This document shows, piece by piece, positions 25,401 through 35,799 of a DNA stretch of 64,000 nt (the stretch's first letter is position 1; the number at the start of each line of letters is the position of its first letter). A program made the position numbers and the translations under genes. The stretch lies in assembly GCA_004794655.1 (NCBI GenBank), contig SMMW01000614.1, forward strand, positions 3,784,501 to 3,848,500, given 5' to 3'. The stretch is from Marisa cornuarietis. Lineage: Eukaryota > Mollusca > Gastropoda > Architaenioglossa > Ampullariidae. Under the pieces are notes generated by a model. It did not search any database. It had not been told where the DNA came from and saw only the letters and a list, made by a program, of their open reading frames with translations.

Positions 25401-28400
25401 CATACCCTGTTTTCCGGAAGTATTCACAGGTTCTCTTGTAAATTTACAAAAACAAAGCTCTTGATACGCTTTTTATTTTATAAAAATGCTTTTTTAACCT
25501 CTTTCCTTGCCATGTTTGTCTGGTAAGAGCTATTCACAAAAGGTGAATTTGAAATCAAATACTACTGTACAAATAGTACAGCATGTATCTAGCAGAAATG
25601 CAAGTCTAGGCAAAAGGAATGATCAGGCCTTAATGAATTTTTCCCATTTGTGCAGCTATTCTATAGGTCACAATAAGTGGGATGGTCTTTAGCCCTTGAA
25701 ACTAAATCCATATCATCACAAATATAGATTCTATTTCATTTATTCTGGTAGCACTGTGCTTATGTCCCACAGGAACTTTGACCTTAAACAACTTTGTGCA
25801 ATTAAAGTACTGCCCATCCTAACCACAACCTATCTCCAGCAACCACAAGTGGTAGATCTGATGTGGCAAATACATATAATCTTTTGGTTTTTGCATAAAA
25901 ACAAGTTGAAAACTCCAAGGCTTGATAGCCTTGTGTGGTTTGAACAACTACCTTTGCAAATATATAACCCTTCTTCAGATGAACATACAGACATACCTGA
26001 TTTCTCACTACCCCCAGCTGAAGCCCATGAGTCAAGCTTCTTTTTCCTCTTCTGTGTGTTAGCATCCTTCAGGTGTATGTGAACCTGTAAGGCATTTGAT
26101 ACGTTTATCACTGAAAAAATCTATACTGTCTAGTAGCCAGGATGTCTTTACAAAATGCCACATGTATACACCAAAATGATTAGAAATGATTAGTTTAAAA
26201 CTTCTAGACTGTATTCAGAGACATATTACTCTCTACTCTTTTCTTTTGTTAACAGAGCTTCACAGATATTTCTCTCAATGCAAGAACACACAAATGAACA
26301 CATGCAAACATCACACGTACATGCAAACATCACAAATACGTGCAAGGGAAAGGAAGGGTGGAATTAACGTTGGGTCAATAACTACAGCTATATTTTGGCA
26401 AACAAGAACTTCCTGGAAACAGATGCCACATAAAGAGAAAGAGCAGCATGCCAAAGAGAAGGTGACATATGAACCTATGTCACCCAATCATCATTGTACT
26501 GATGTTATGCTATTTTTTTCTGGATTTCAACAGAATATTTTGCTGAACATTACAGACCAAAATAAGGGTAAATGTATGTTCAGCACAAGTGTGGTCATTC
26601 TCCATTGCTCATACAATTAAGAAGTATGTTCTTTCTATAACTTGCCTTGTAATTCAGTGCTAAAGCAGCTTTATGTTGGCTGATAGAAACATTATCTCCT
26701 GGCTCTTGGCTAAACACTATCTGCAAAACAGAACAGCAGTACACACAATCATCTATTATTTACAGAGATGTAGAGAAAAGGGAGTAAAAACTAAGAGAGA
26801 GAGAGAGAGTGAGAGAAAAGATTCTTAGTTTTCCCACTGCTTAGAAAAATGAGTAAATTATGTAAGAGAAAATTTGCCAAAGTGTTTGAAAACACAAGAG
26901 TTTTGATTTGAGGTTTCACCTGAAAGAATTTTATAATAAACAGATATTTCATCAATACTTGTTATGAAATAACAGTAAGATATTTTTATATGCAAAAAAA
27001 CTAGACATCAGGGATAAAGGTCATGCTAATAAGAAAAAATGTATGTTGCTGTATGTTCCTTGACAAGACCTCCAATATTTGTATAAGAGATGGAAAGAAG
27101 AGGGAGGGATTATCCCTCCAACCTCTATTTTAACTCTGGGACTGAAAACCCTTAGCATTTTATGGATAGTAAAACTGGATTATAAAAGTTGTGCTTCATA
27201 ATTTAGATGGTTTTAACATAACTTGAAATGTACCTTCAAAGCATCAGCCACTTTAGACAGTCCAACACCTTTGGTATGCAAAAGTGAAGATGTACCTGGT
27301 GATTATAAAGATGCTCCTCTCTTTAAAAGATCTTGTAATGGGTAATGATGATGATGACAATGAAAAAGGTTCATTTTCAACCATAAAACACAAGCAGTTT
27401 ATTTTCAACCATAAAACACAAGCAGTTTAAGAAGGGGATATATAAATTGTATGTTTGCTGTATTTTCTCAATATCCTGCAAATCCAATGCCTCAAAAGTA
27501 ATTTATGAACAACTGATATATTTCTCCTTGCATAACAGCATTTAGGATATTCAAAATGTGATATATTTCCTTTATGTAAAACAAACTTCATCTGCCTTAA
27601 AAATGTGCTATAACTCACACACACATTGTCCACTATCTCAGAACAATTATTTCAGATAAATAAGTAATGATCTAAAATAACCATATCAAATGTATGCATT
27701 TATAATTGTTGACCTGAGCATTTGGCTGTAAGGTACAACAGGTGGGTGATATCTAACCACATGTGAAGACCATAAACACTTTGTTCCCTTGTATTTACAA
27801 TCCTGTGTGGACCAATACAGATTTTCATTCATTCCAACGAGATCACAGTCTGTGAAAAGATAAAAATGTACTCTTACCATCATTATTTAAAAATGCCACC
27901 ATTTTGTCCAGCACATTAATGACTTCGGTTTTTGTTTGGTAGGATATGTTGACCTTGGCCAGTAAATCAAATATATACCTGCACATCAATTCAATTTGCA
28001 GTTTACTAAGCTGAAGATCATAAATACATATATACATGCAATCACACACACACACACACACACACAAAGAAAGAGAGAGGGAAATGTATCTGCCATGAAA
28101 ATATTATTTATGCTAAAAAAAAACCAACCTAAGAATGTTTTACATTTTTGTGCACATCATAACCTGTGACTTACATGCCAGGTTGTGTAGAACCTTTATC
28201 TGTTAAAGCCTCAGCATCTATCAGCTCTTCGAGTTCCAAGAGAGTTTCTGCAATATTGTTAATGCAAAGTGACGTGATATACACGCAGAGAAGTGCCTTC
28301 ATTGAAATACATAAAAAATTATCATCAACATAATGGATAAATTGAGCTTGAAAAATGATTTAATTTAAATGAAATATATAGTTTTAACATACTGATTCTA

Positions 28401-31400
28401 TTTCACAATTAGCTACACCACTCAGTTTCAACCAAACAATACAAAAATGAAATAAATGAATAAGGCATAAATGTACCTACTTTTCAGTACAACAATATCC
28501 TCCAATGTGAACTCAGGAACTGGAACAAATATTTTGGTTGTCAAATTTTCATCAAAATATAATAAAAATATCTAAAATTTTATATAATTTATGGCATTAT
28601 GATCGATATTCAATAATTCTTTAAATTAACTGATGTAGTAAGGTCTATGCTAGATAGCTGGAAGTCTTTTTATAAGCAATGGCACTAAATGGACATCTGT
28701 AGCTTTATAATCTGTAAAAGAATAGATGCTATAGGAACATGAGACTCACTTGTAGTGGCATCTCCTGTATCAGCGCTACCTGCTTCTGCTTCAAGCAAGT
28801 CAGTCACTTTGACTCCCAGCTGTGTAGTTTCTTCTATGGCTGTGGCCAGGTCCAAAGAACTAAGGTCAAAAGAGGCACTTTCTTCACAAATTCGCTCCTA
28901 AGACAAATGAAAAAATGTCAAAAGTCAATGGAAAATGAGAATGAATACCCAATTATCTCTTCTGAACTTTTAGGCTTCTCTTCCTGACTAAAGAACTCTA
29001 CAGTGGTCCTAACAATCTTAAAGCAAAGTGGAGTGGGTGGGTGGGTGTTATTTGTTGTTTTCAGTTGTTCCTCCATGTAAATTTAGTTTGTCAGATCCTC
29101 ATCAAATCTGGCAGGAACACTCCTGATACCTACCAGCTATGTTTGGTTGGTGTAAGTAGCACCTGAGAATTTTTATTTTTGATGTTTATTTTCTTTGGTG
29201 TAAAAAAAATGCTGGTGGCTCTAAATGTAAGGGGGAAAAAAAATCTGTTGCACAGAGCCAACTGCAATGTTTCTCCAGCTATTCAGGCTGTCATCATTTG
29301 AGATGGAATTGGTGACACAGAGACCAGATAGAAAAAGGAAAACAAGAAAGGAAGGGAGGAAGTCAAATGGTGGCAACAGTTATTTTCCTCCTCACTACCA
29401 ATGGCCAGTACTGATGATGGGAAGGGAGTGTAAAGAGAGAGAGAGAGTGGGTTGGGAGGAACAAAGAACAGGGGAAAGACTGACCTGGCACTAACTCCCC
29501 CTTTACTTCAAATAGAAGATTTCTCACCTTTTACTCCCTCCCCACTCTCCCCCACAAAGCTGTTTGAAATGTTCCACACTGTCAATTAAGGGTATCTCGT
29601 CCAGGCTCACCCCATGCCGCAACACTGATTATCTCCCCTTACCCAAGTTGAGATGTCAACCAATGACCTAGACAACGCTAAGTATCCTGGTTAGCCTCCT
29701 TGTACAGATATTACATCTGCAGAAAAAAAATTCAGGAGGGGAAAAAACATTTTGATGACTTGTAATTGCCTGCACATAGATCTATCTTACTGAACACTAA
29801 GCAATGAGTGCTCTCTCTGTGGCATGCACACATGCATGTACAAATACACAAAAACTTATCAAAAGATTGACTAAATATAGGTATTAGCATCAAATTGCTC
29901 ACCAGATTATGGGCTTCATCAAATATAACAATATTTCCTTGCAGCTCCACACCATGAGTCCGTCTAGACTGTAAGAATGAATGAATAGGAATTATCAAAC
30001 ATGCCCCAGACTCGAGCTCGCAAAGAGAGAGAGATTAAAAGTTTCTAAGCATGCAGCATTAAAAGTCTTTGGATTTCTTCCCCAGTAGTACTGTCATTTT
30101 CATGTGTGAATGTGTGTATGTGTCTGAACCATGCATTCTAAGATCAATGTCTAGAAAAATGACCTTTGGATCCAGAAGATAATTATATGGCATAAATATG
30201 ATGTCTGCATCAGACTTGATCTCTCGTGCCAGGTAGTATGGGCACACTCTGCAGGAAATAAAAAAGGATAAAAAAAATGCATACTGAACCTGAGGTTCTA
30301 CAATTATGGTATAATGATACTAGCTTTCTATTATTTTATTACGACACCATTTTTAAATTATCTTCCAAGACATACACACATGTGCATTATGCACCCATTC
30401 ATTAAGTAACTGAAAGAACAGGAAACTGCAAAAACAAAACCCCTCACTTGCTCTTTGAACCATGAGAGACAAGGTCTTCGATATCAACCACATTGCCAAC
30501 AATGTGCCTAACCTCTGCATTGCGTTTCAGGTCTGGAAAACACAAACAAAAATTTAGAACACCCACCAACACAAAATTGTGTTTTGTGCGACAGATCAAA
30601 ATGTTGTGTATGAATGCTCTTACAAGTAAGGCATATTTATAAATATAGTTCATGTGAAAGAACTGAACCTGATTTTAAAATGAGTGTCACTGAACGAACT
30701 AAAATTCTCTACTTTGTCGTATATAATATTTAACTAACCTTCTAAAACATTGTAATGGTGGCAGCGATGTGCTGATACCTTGGCTCTGCAAAGATGGACC
30801 TACAAGTGTAAAACAAGGCACCATGATATACACAGGAAAATATGTAGGATAATGACAACAAACTGTTGATATCTTATTAATAAAATCAAGACAGATGTAG
30901 ATAAGTTGTAATTTATACTGAGGTTGATTATTAACACCCATGTTTTCCAGAGACCTATGGCACATTATGGAGAAGCAGATAGCCAAGTGGACACAGCACT
31001 GGAATTCAAACTGAGAGGCAGGGCAGTTCGATACCTCTGTAGTACAGTGAACTTCCCCCAGTCAACCCAGCTTTTGCAAACGGGCACCCGATTCCATACA
31101 AGGTTGGGGAAGGTATAGCATAAAAGAAAAGCGAGGTCTCTAACACCTTACTCCCCAGAAACCTATAAAAAATTGTCTAGGGGAACGACCTTTACCTTGA
31201 AGGCACATGGCTACCTCAGTGAGCAAATTAAATGGTTTTATTTGTGCTCAGAAATTATAGATGATTATGCCTGCCCTTTCATAAAATTACAGAATATATA
31301 CCAAAAAAATAAAAAAAATCTTAAGGATTTACCTTTGCAGTGTTGCTAACTTCTTTCTTCACTTGCTCGTTGACACACAACTGTTCTCGTGACCCTATCA

Positions 31401-34400
31401 CTGCTGTTTTCACACTACAGACAAATCACAAAAAATTCTTTCAAGATGTGATCAATATTTTACCCACCTAATCACTCATACTCACTCAACACTTACCTCC
31501 TATGGCCTACCTTCCATTATTAAATAAAAGAGTCATATCAATAACAACAAACGTTAATGCCATTTTTAGAAATTATTGACATTATCACTTGTGCAGCTTT
31601 TAAGAAAAACTTTGACATAGAATGTTCTATAAAACTCATTTGTTTCCCAAAAAAGTATAGTATTTACAAGTGAGAAACTTCAATAAATTGGGTAAAAGAA
31701 CTATAGAAAGCTTTACTTTACCGTACAATTATGGGCTACCTGAAAAATTAGGATATATAATCACTCCAAACCTGCTGTATGCTGTCTTCTTCAGTTCTTG
31801 GACAGCCTGTGAAAGCTGTGAGTGAGTTCTAGAGGCATAGATGATCTTTGGCACCACTGGAATGAATCAAACCAGAACAGTTTGACTTCCTTAAGAGTAT
31901 GTGAGTTTGCCTCCTCTGAACTCTTTCAGCATGGCACCATGCTGGCACAAAATAAATTTTAGATTGTCAAAAATTCTACAGCACAAAGACCTGCCTTTAT
32001 GGAACAATGCCACCTCCATGTCGAAATATGCTGAGCAAATAATTTGCCTAATATTACTCCCAGTACTTACAAAAATCACTGGAACCCCAGGAAGAACCAG
32101 AAGCTCTTTGCAAGCTAGCTGCCATGGCTGAAAGAGTTTGGTCACTGACATTCTCTTTTCCAGCCTCTCCCAGCAAGGCTGCTGCTCCAGCTTGTCTGTT
32201 AAGTTCCACCTGTGCCTTGCGGCCTTCAAGCCATGCCAGAGATGAACATAGCAAACAGAGTGTCTTACCAGTACCAGTGGGACTTTCCAAGACAGCATTT
32301 TCATGCTGAAAAAAAGCATCTTTCTCATTATCATATGAAGAATATGTACACAAAACCCCACAAAGTATGCTAAATTAAGCAAAAATTTTTAACTTTTAGT
32401 TTAACTGATTAATATCAACGGTACAATTTTTCTGGAAAAAAGCATTAATACATACATAAATAAAATACATACACAAATAAATTCTAAGTGCCAAACAGAA
32501 AATTACAGGGCTTTTTATTATGTACTCACTGCCAGAACATATCTGACACACTAGAGCTATGCCCCTATATTTGTTGATTTCTTTGGCATATCTAGCACCA
32601 TAAGTGTTTTTAAGGTATCTCCATATAAATTATTTGTGCTATTTTTCTGTCAGTTATTCATCCTTGACTGGTACCAGTCGTTAGGGAAAGCTGTCATGGG
32701 TGATGGTAAACAGGTTCTGCACAGGAGGATCAGTCCCCTACTTCACATTCATAATCCAGTTCCTCCAAAGTACCATGAAGGACCATCTTTGACAAAGTGT
32801 TGTGCTGAGTCATATGGCCGAGCCAAACCGGCTTATGCTGCTTGACTGTTGCGAGTAGGGGTTTCTGGTGTCCTCCCAACATGGCAACCAGACTTCATAT
32901 AAAGTCATTGATTTTTATGTTCCCTGTAGGAGATCTGTTACAGCCTCTTCATGGATATATTCTCAAATGCCTGGATTCTCGTCTGTTTTGACAAGCAGAG
33001 TCCATGTTTCATATCTGTAAAGAAGGATCAGTACAACAAAGGACTTTCACAGATTGTACTTTATAGTAAGCCTATGTAATGTTATGGCTGAGCCACACCC
33101 TGTCTAGCCTAGTCACTGCCACTGTTGCTGTCATGATCCTGATGTGCATATCTGCTGTCTTTGAAGAGGGTGGCTCTCAAGTATTTAGAACTGCTTAACT
33201 ATTTGAGCCATACTCCGTTCTTTACCTTGTCGTCACCAATTACCGTGACCTTAATCTTTAATGCTGGTCCTATTGTTCTGTCTTCTGGCACTGTTTGCTG
33301 TTTCCTTTTCTGGGTAGGGGGTGGGGTGGAAGGGGTATAACTAGTGCGGTGTCCATTCTTTGGTACAGAGCAGATGCTTTGGTACAGAGCAGTGAGGGCC
33401 TTCCTTGCTTCAACCCTACCCTGACTGAGCAGCCCAATTGACTTTCCTCCCTTAAGACTGCGTACCACCCTTTTGACTTTTCCCGTAGGACTGGTAGGTC
33501 TGCAGATTCACTGGTTCTAGTCTGGTCATTTTAAAGAATGTTCTGGAAGTTGTACAGGTCTTTCCAGTATTTGGTCCATTGGTTAAGTACAGAAGTGCTT
33601 TCTGTGAGAAAGCGAGCATTACTGCCTTTGGTTACTGAGGTCTTTTTCTGACCTGTCTTGGTGAGGGTCTTAAGAAGTTGGTAGGCATTTTTATTGTCAT
33701 CCCCTGCCATTTCCTCCACTATGGTCCAACACTGGCCCTTAATCTAGCTGCCTTCATCCCTTTCCTGGCTGCACGATTAACTTCTTTGTATTTTGAAGCT
33801 GCTTTGGGTTTGCTTTTCTTTTCTCTCTAGGGCCCCTCTTTTTGTCATAGATGTAGGATGTCATTCATCATCCAGGATTCTTTCTTTTTTCTTTGACTTC
33901 CTAGCACTTCCTTGGCTGTTGACAGTAACATTTCTTTGATGTTTCCAGCCAGGGTGTCTATATAAAAAACCACCAAGTTCAATGCCAGGAATTTACCAGC
34001 AACTTTGGCTTTGATGATTTCCACAATGCTTGGGTCTCATATTGCTGGCTCCTGTTCCTGGAGCCCCAGGTCTTTCTTGTTTTTTTTTTCCATGTAATTC
34101 ATGGATGCTAATATTCAGTGTCAGACTTGAGGTATCATATAATGTCCAAGGTCTTATGTAATAATAACATTGGCAGACAAACAATTTTATGAATAGGTTT
34201 AATAAAGATGTTTGTATTTGTCATGTTTGATGTTTGAGCAGTGCTTCATCCTAAGCTTAAACCAGACTCATTAAAACAAGGTCATGGTCACTACCTATGA
34301 CAGTGCCTGGCTATATCCTCATTTTGGGCTAGTTGATGGTGATGTTGATCAAACATCAACAAGATTATTTTCTTACTAAGAAGGATAACAGCTCAACGTC

Positions 34401-34654
34401 TGGACAATAAGACAAGTTAAGAAAATAAAAACAATGCACTTGTATTTATAATATAAAAATAGCTGCGACTACTGAGGCTAAACCACAATAAGCCAATTAA
34501 AACCCTAATGTAAGTTTAGGAATATTTTTTTTAATTTGAAGTAAAAAGATACCTTTTGTAAAGTCTCCACAACTTTTTCCATATAGGTGACTTGACAAGG
34601 ATAAGGTGTGTATGGAAAACTGACTTTTACACCCCTCACATCTATCATGGCCAT
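14166..34654 (-). CDS. RTEL1: RTEL1, regulator of telomere elongation helicase 1 (complete, 34 coding exons)
   Basis: This gene encodes an XPD-family 5'-3' Fe-S DNA helicase that unwinds D-loops, T-loops and other structured DNA at telomeres and replication forks in the nucleus. I read it on the minus strand as 34 exons totalling 3723 nt (1240 aa plus stop), with phase preserved at every junction. Domains in order are Walker A ([10 protein letters not shown], residues 41-50), motif Ia (ASRTHSQL, 120-127), four Fe-S cysteines (C154, C172, C181, C219), the DEAH box (262-265), the arch region, helicase domain 2 with motif VI (QAIGRVIRH, 704-712), one harmonin-like domain (about 927-1009) and a C-terminal RING (1161-1199). 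The start is the first ATG of exon 1 at 34654; a second Met lies two codons on. Length is close to the human long form as I recall it. A second harmonin-like domain and a PIP box were not found. Exon coordinates are in the block entries. Exons 27 and 28 are the least certain. Confidence 0.95.
14731..14790. repeat. (TG)24(CG)6 microsatellite in RTEL1 intron 32
   Basis: The TG run (14731-14778) leads into a CG run. In the RTEL1 sense it is a CA repeat ending 47 nt upstream of the RING-exon acceptor at 14684. Confidence 0.98.
15139..15516 (-). CDS. RTEL1: RTEL1 exon 32 (disordered linker, ends in a donor that reads into a stop)
   Basis: This 378-nt exon encodes a Ser/Gly/Asn-rich linker of about 126 residues (about 1032-1157) with no recognisable domain or PIP box. 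The acceptor is TTATCAG. The donor is TCAG|GTTAGA, phase 1, and joins in frame to the RING exon. If the intron is retained the frame reads TCA GGT TAG, so the protein would stop at 15134 after one extra glycine, without the RING. Confidence 0.85.
15944..16085 (-). pseudogene. Degenerate tandem duplicate of RTEL1 exon 31 and flanks
   Basis: This stretch inside RTEL1 intron 31 aligns along its length with exon 31 and its upstream intron (16115-16270). The sense strand reads KFIRPHN, stop, KEFESICNA, against [17 protein letters not shown] in the real exon, and carries at least three in-frame stops. Homology extends past the exon edges into intron sequence, which points to a segmental duplication rather than an ancient second harmonin-like domain. 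Confidence 0.85.
16087..17979 (-). CDS. RTEL1: RTEL1 exons 29-31 (harmonin-like helical domain)
   Basis: Exons are 17842-17979, 17446-17590 and 16087-16221. Together they encode a harmonin-homology domain, a protein-interaction helical bundle, at about residues 927-1009. Exon 30 reads [20 protein letters not shown], and exon 31 reads [13 protein letters not shown] then SALTG, the hallmark end of the domain. Human RTEL1 has two such domains; only one intact copy is found here. A degenerate copy of exon 31 lies in the next intron. Confidence 0.93.
16770..17095 (-). pseudogene. Very old LINE reverse transcriptase remnant in RTEL1 intron 30
   Basis: Read on the minus strand, the sequence contains [20 protein letters not shown] followed by GILTFNL, which matches the 'LRSFGVS...LFYxSFIESVLTFN' region near the C-terminus of CR1/Rex-like reverse transcriptases. 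After frameshifts and stops it shows [15 protein letters not shown], the usual 'HPLHxxFxxLPSGRR' end motif. It has the same orientation as RTEL1. Confidence 0.65.
18412..19657 (-). CDS. RTEL1: RTEL1 exons 25-28 (linker between helicase core and harmonin-like domain)
   Basis: Exons are 19489-19657 (a donor 3 nt earlier, ending at 19492, is also possible), 19191-19300, 18829-18867 and 18412-18471. This is the low-conservation linker. Exon 26 contains [11 protein letters not shown], which matches the GLLAALEHSE segment of human RTEL1. Exon 28 has a basic run (KKVSRKRK) resembling the nuclear-localisation region at this place in the protein. Exons 27 (39 nt) and 28 (60 nt) are phase 0-0 and rest on splice signals and phase alone. 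Another weakly coding-like stretch lies between them at about 18500-18620 but cannot be fitted in frame. Confidence 0.7.
19896..20465 (-). CDS. RTEL1: RTEL1 exons 23-24 (motif VI, GC donor with alternative GT donor)
   Basis: Exon 23 is 20350-20465 and exon 24 is 19896-20019. Exon 23 carries [20 protein letters not shown], the arginine-finger motif VI. The junction that reproduces the conserved spacing (CDTRF...QLPSW, same length as human CDHRF...QLPSW as recalled) uses a GC donor, CCAG|GCAAGA, at 20350. A GT donor, ATAG|GTAAAT, at 20278 lies exactly 72 nt downstream in the same phase and would insert 24 residues. Exon 24 completes domain 2 ([17 protein letters not shown]). Confidence 0.88.
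20759..25047 (-). CDS. RTEL1: RTEL1 exons 16-22 (helicase motifs III-V)
   Basis: Exons are 24915-25047, 24361-24474, 24108-24148, 23515-23600, 23173-23250, 21429-21506 and 20759-20899. Exon 16 encodes [12 protein letters not shown] and [12 protein letters not shown] (motif III region). Exon 19 encodes [13 protein letters not shown] (motif IV). Exons 21-22 encode [20 protein letters not shown] (motif V) followed by [10 protein letters not shown]. All junction phases agree. Intron 20 (21507-23172) holds decayed mobile DNA. Confidence 0.95.
22884..23081 (+). mobile_element. Mobile-element debris in RTEL1 intron 20 (LTR-like TATA/AATAAA pair; hAT-like end)
   Basis: A TATAAAG at 22884-22890 is followed only 37 nt later by AATAAA at 22928-22933, a spacing seen in LTR R regions. 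At 23064-23081 the sequence CTCAGTTTGACATGCCTG resembles the inverted end of hAT elements (CAGG-TGTCAAACT-). No partner end was found for either, so both readings are tentative. Confidence 0.3.
25997..28897 (-). CDS. RTEL1: RTEL1 exons 9-15 (arch domain and start of helicase domain 2)
   Basis: Exons are 28750-28897, 28481-28519, 28175-28247, 27878-27978, 27234-27295, 26646-26720 and 25997-26084. Exon 9 begins [12 protein letters not shown], right after the DEAH box, as in vertebrate RTEL1. Exons 10-13 align as arch domain segments ([30 protein letters not shown]). Exon 15 begins VHIHLKD, the conserved return into helicase domain 2. Exon 14 has a non-canonical GC donor (AAG|GCAAGT). No GT in the vicinity keeps the frame. 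Confidence 0.92.
27373..27428. repeat. 28-bp perfect tandem duplication in RTEL1 intron 12
   Basis: Positions 27373-27400 and 27401-27428 are identical, directly adjacent copies, suggesting a recent replication slip. Confidence 0.9.
28049..28067. repeat. (AC)n microsatellite in RTEL1 intron 11
   Basis: A short AC run is followed by an AG-rich tract. Confidence 0.9.
29903..29968 (-). CDS. RTEL1: RTEL1 exon 8 (DEAH box, motif II)
   Basis: This 66-nt, phase 0-0 exon encodes 22 residues including [12 protein letters not shown], the Walker B/DEAH motif that coordinates magnesium and catalyses ATP hydrolysis. It lies between acceptor TTACAG and donor CTG|GTGAGC. Confidence 0.95.
30164..31414 (-). 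CDS. RTEL1: RTEL1 exons 4-7 (4Fe-4S domain)
   Basis: Exons are 31333-31414, 30739-30799, 30448-30532 and 30164-30248. They encode the iron-sulfur domain inserted in helicase domain 1. The motif GSREQLC gives C154, exon 5 gives C172 and C181, and exon 7 opens with VCPYYLA giving C219. Spacings of 18, 9 and 38 residues match the human pattern closely (18, 9 and 36 as recalled). Exon 7 also carries [15 protein letters not shown], the segment preceding the DEAH box. Intron 4 hosts a SINE. Confidence 0.95.
30975..31195 (+). mobile_element. tRNA-derived SINE in RTEL1 intron 4 (antisense to the gene)
   Basis: An RNA polymerase III A box (TAGCCAAGTGG, 30980-30990) and B box (AGTTCGATACC, 31025-31035) lie 45 nt apart, followed by a SINE body containing CCAGCTTTTGCAAACGGGCA and GGTTGGGGAAGGTATAGC. 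The layout is that of a tRNA-derived SINE and not of a functional tRNA, since no cloverleaf forms and the element continues far past the B box. Confidence 0.7.
31772..32305 (-). CDS. RTEL1: RTEL1 exons 2-3 (Walker A, motif Ia)
   Basis: Exon 2 spans 32071-32305 (235 nt) and exon 3 spans 31772-31856 (85 nt). Exon 2 carries the ATP-binding Walker A motif followed by a poorly conserved linker. It ends in phase 1 at TTTTT|GTAAGT. Exon 3 opens with [16 protein letters not shown], the canonical motif Ia region of the XPD/RTEL1/FANCJ family. Acceptors are TTTTTTTCAG and CATTCCAG. Confidence 0.95.
32640..33940 (-). pseudogene. Decayed LINE (RTE-type), copy 3, inside RTEL1 intron 1
   Basis: On the minus strand the pieces run in order: [75 protein letters not shown], then after several frameshifts [14 protein letters not shown] and KINDFI...SLVAMLGG and [19 protein letters not shown]. 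This is the same LINE family as the copies at 7.1 and 49 kb, covering the part from after the endonuclease to the C-terminus but missing the central catalytic segment. It has the same orientation as RTEL1. Confidence 0.8.
34553..34654 (-). CDS. RTEL1: RTEL1 exon 1 (start codon, Q-motif region)
   Basis: This exon encodes residues 1-34 and includes the PYTPYPCQ stretch, which corresponds to the FPFQPYKCQ segment near the N-terminus of vertebrate RTEL1. The ATG follows a run of seven A residues on the sense strand. The donor is AAG|GTATCT and the exon ends in phase 0. No upstream non-coding exon could be recognised. Confidence 0.93.
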
Positions 34655-34989
34655 TTTTTTCAGTTTTCTGCTGAAATACCACAAAGAAAGGTTTTAAACA
34701 ATCAAGTTTCAACCAGTCATAAATAGGAGTATGGGAAGTGGATATGTTTGTGCAAGCGGAGATAAAGTATGATCTATAATCACAACAGGCACTTATGATT
34801 TTTTGAATGGGATATTGTTAAGTAAAACAAAACTCTACAATTTTTTTGTTTGATTTCATTGCTTGATATAATCCAAGGACCACAAGGACAAAGTATTCTT
34901 GTCTATGGGAACGACTAAAAGCTATTTTTTGTGAAAAACTAGAAATTATAGATTGAACTCTCAAGTTCCCACTTTCCATTAGTCATAAT

Positions 34990-35783
34990 AATAATGAGGA
35001 TTGATATTGCACCTTTCCAAAGATTTGCTTAGAGCACTTTACATAAATCATATACAGACTAAATCATTAACAACCATGCACTCATATTCACATATAACAG
35101 ACACGCTTACAACATGCACTCACTTATACACAAAGTACTTCCTGTAAAACTGGTAGGTCTGAGGCTCACTGGTTCTAGTCTGGTCATTTTAAAGAATGTT
35201 TACCTGCTTGTGGACATAGTGAAATCATTGTTCTGAAAATATGCGTCTTAAGTTTAGAATTAAAGGTGATAAAAGAATCAGAGTGTAGAAGGCTGATGGA
35301 TAATCCATTCTAAGTTGATGGGGCTCGGTAGGAGAAAGACCTCTGTCCACATGTCTTTGTCTTAGCTAGTGGAACTTGCAGAAGCTTGGTGTTAAAAGAT
35401 GAGTGAAAAAGTTGTGTGGGCATATAGATGGGAATGAGTTTGGAGAGGTACCGAGAACCAGTGCTAGAAATGGCAGAGACAGTTAAAGTGGAAAGTTTAT
35501 AGGATATACGGTCCACGACTGGCAGCCAGTGAAGAATGTGTATGATAGGTGATAAATGTTCATATCCAGATGGTCTGCAGATGAAGCGAGCATTATTATT
35601 CTGGATCCTTGGAAATCTGTCAAGACGATTCTTGGGAATTCCAGCTAAAAGAGAATTACAATAGTCCATCCTCGATAGCACAAAGGCACAGATTAGAGTT
35701 TTAGTTGCATCAGTGGTGAGACAGTGACGAATAGTACTGATCCTACATTGAAACATTAGTGTTATGCGCTCATCCATCCTCAT
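34990..35783 (-). pseudogene. 5'-truncated CR1/jockey-type LINE, reverse transcriptase C-terminus and 3' end
   Basis: A 157-codon open frame (35310-35783) encodes the familiar C-terminal region of non-LTR reverse transcriptases: RISTIRHCLTTDATKTLICA, then FVLSRMDYCNSLLAGIP, LHWLPVVDRISYKL and KTCGQRSFSYRAPS. The remaining 3' part to about 34990 ends in a sequence like the usual 'attgcacctt...gcgctttacataaat' tail. The frame is intact but far too short to be functional. It lies just upstream of RTEL1 exon 1, in the same orientation. Confidence 0.8.
35141..35200. repeat. 60-bp segment shared with 33483-33542
   Basis: CTGGTTCTAGTCTGGTCA and its flanks recur almost unchanged at 33483-33542 (in LINE copy 3) and here, inside the tail of a different LINE. 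About 54 of 60 positions match by eye. This looks like a fragment of the RTE-type LINE embedded in the CR1-like tail. Confidence 0.75.
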
Positions 35784-35799
35784 TTTCGCACTGACTTTG

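Noticed and set aside
30975..31035. A genuine tRNA gene from the A and B boxes
   Set aside because: No acceptor or anticodon stem can be formed and the sequence continues as a SINE body.
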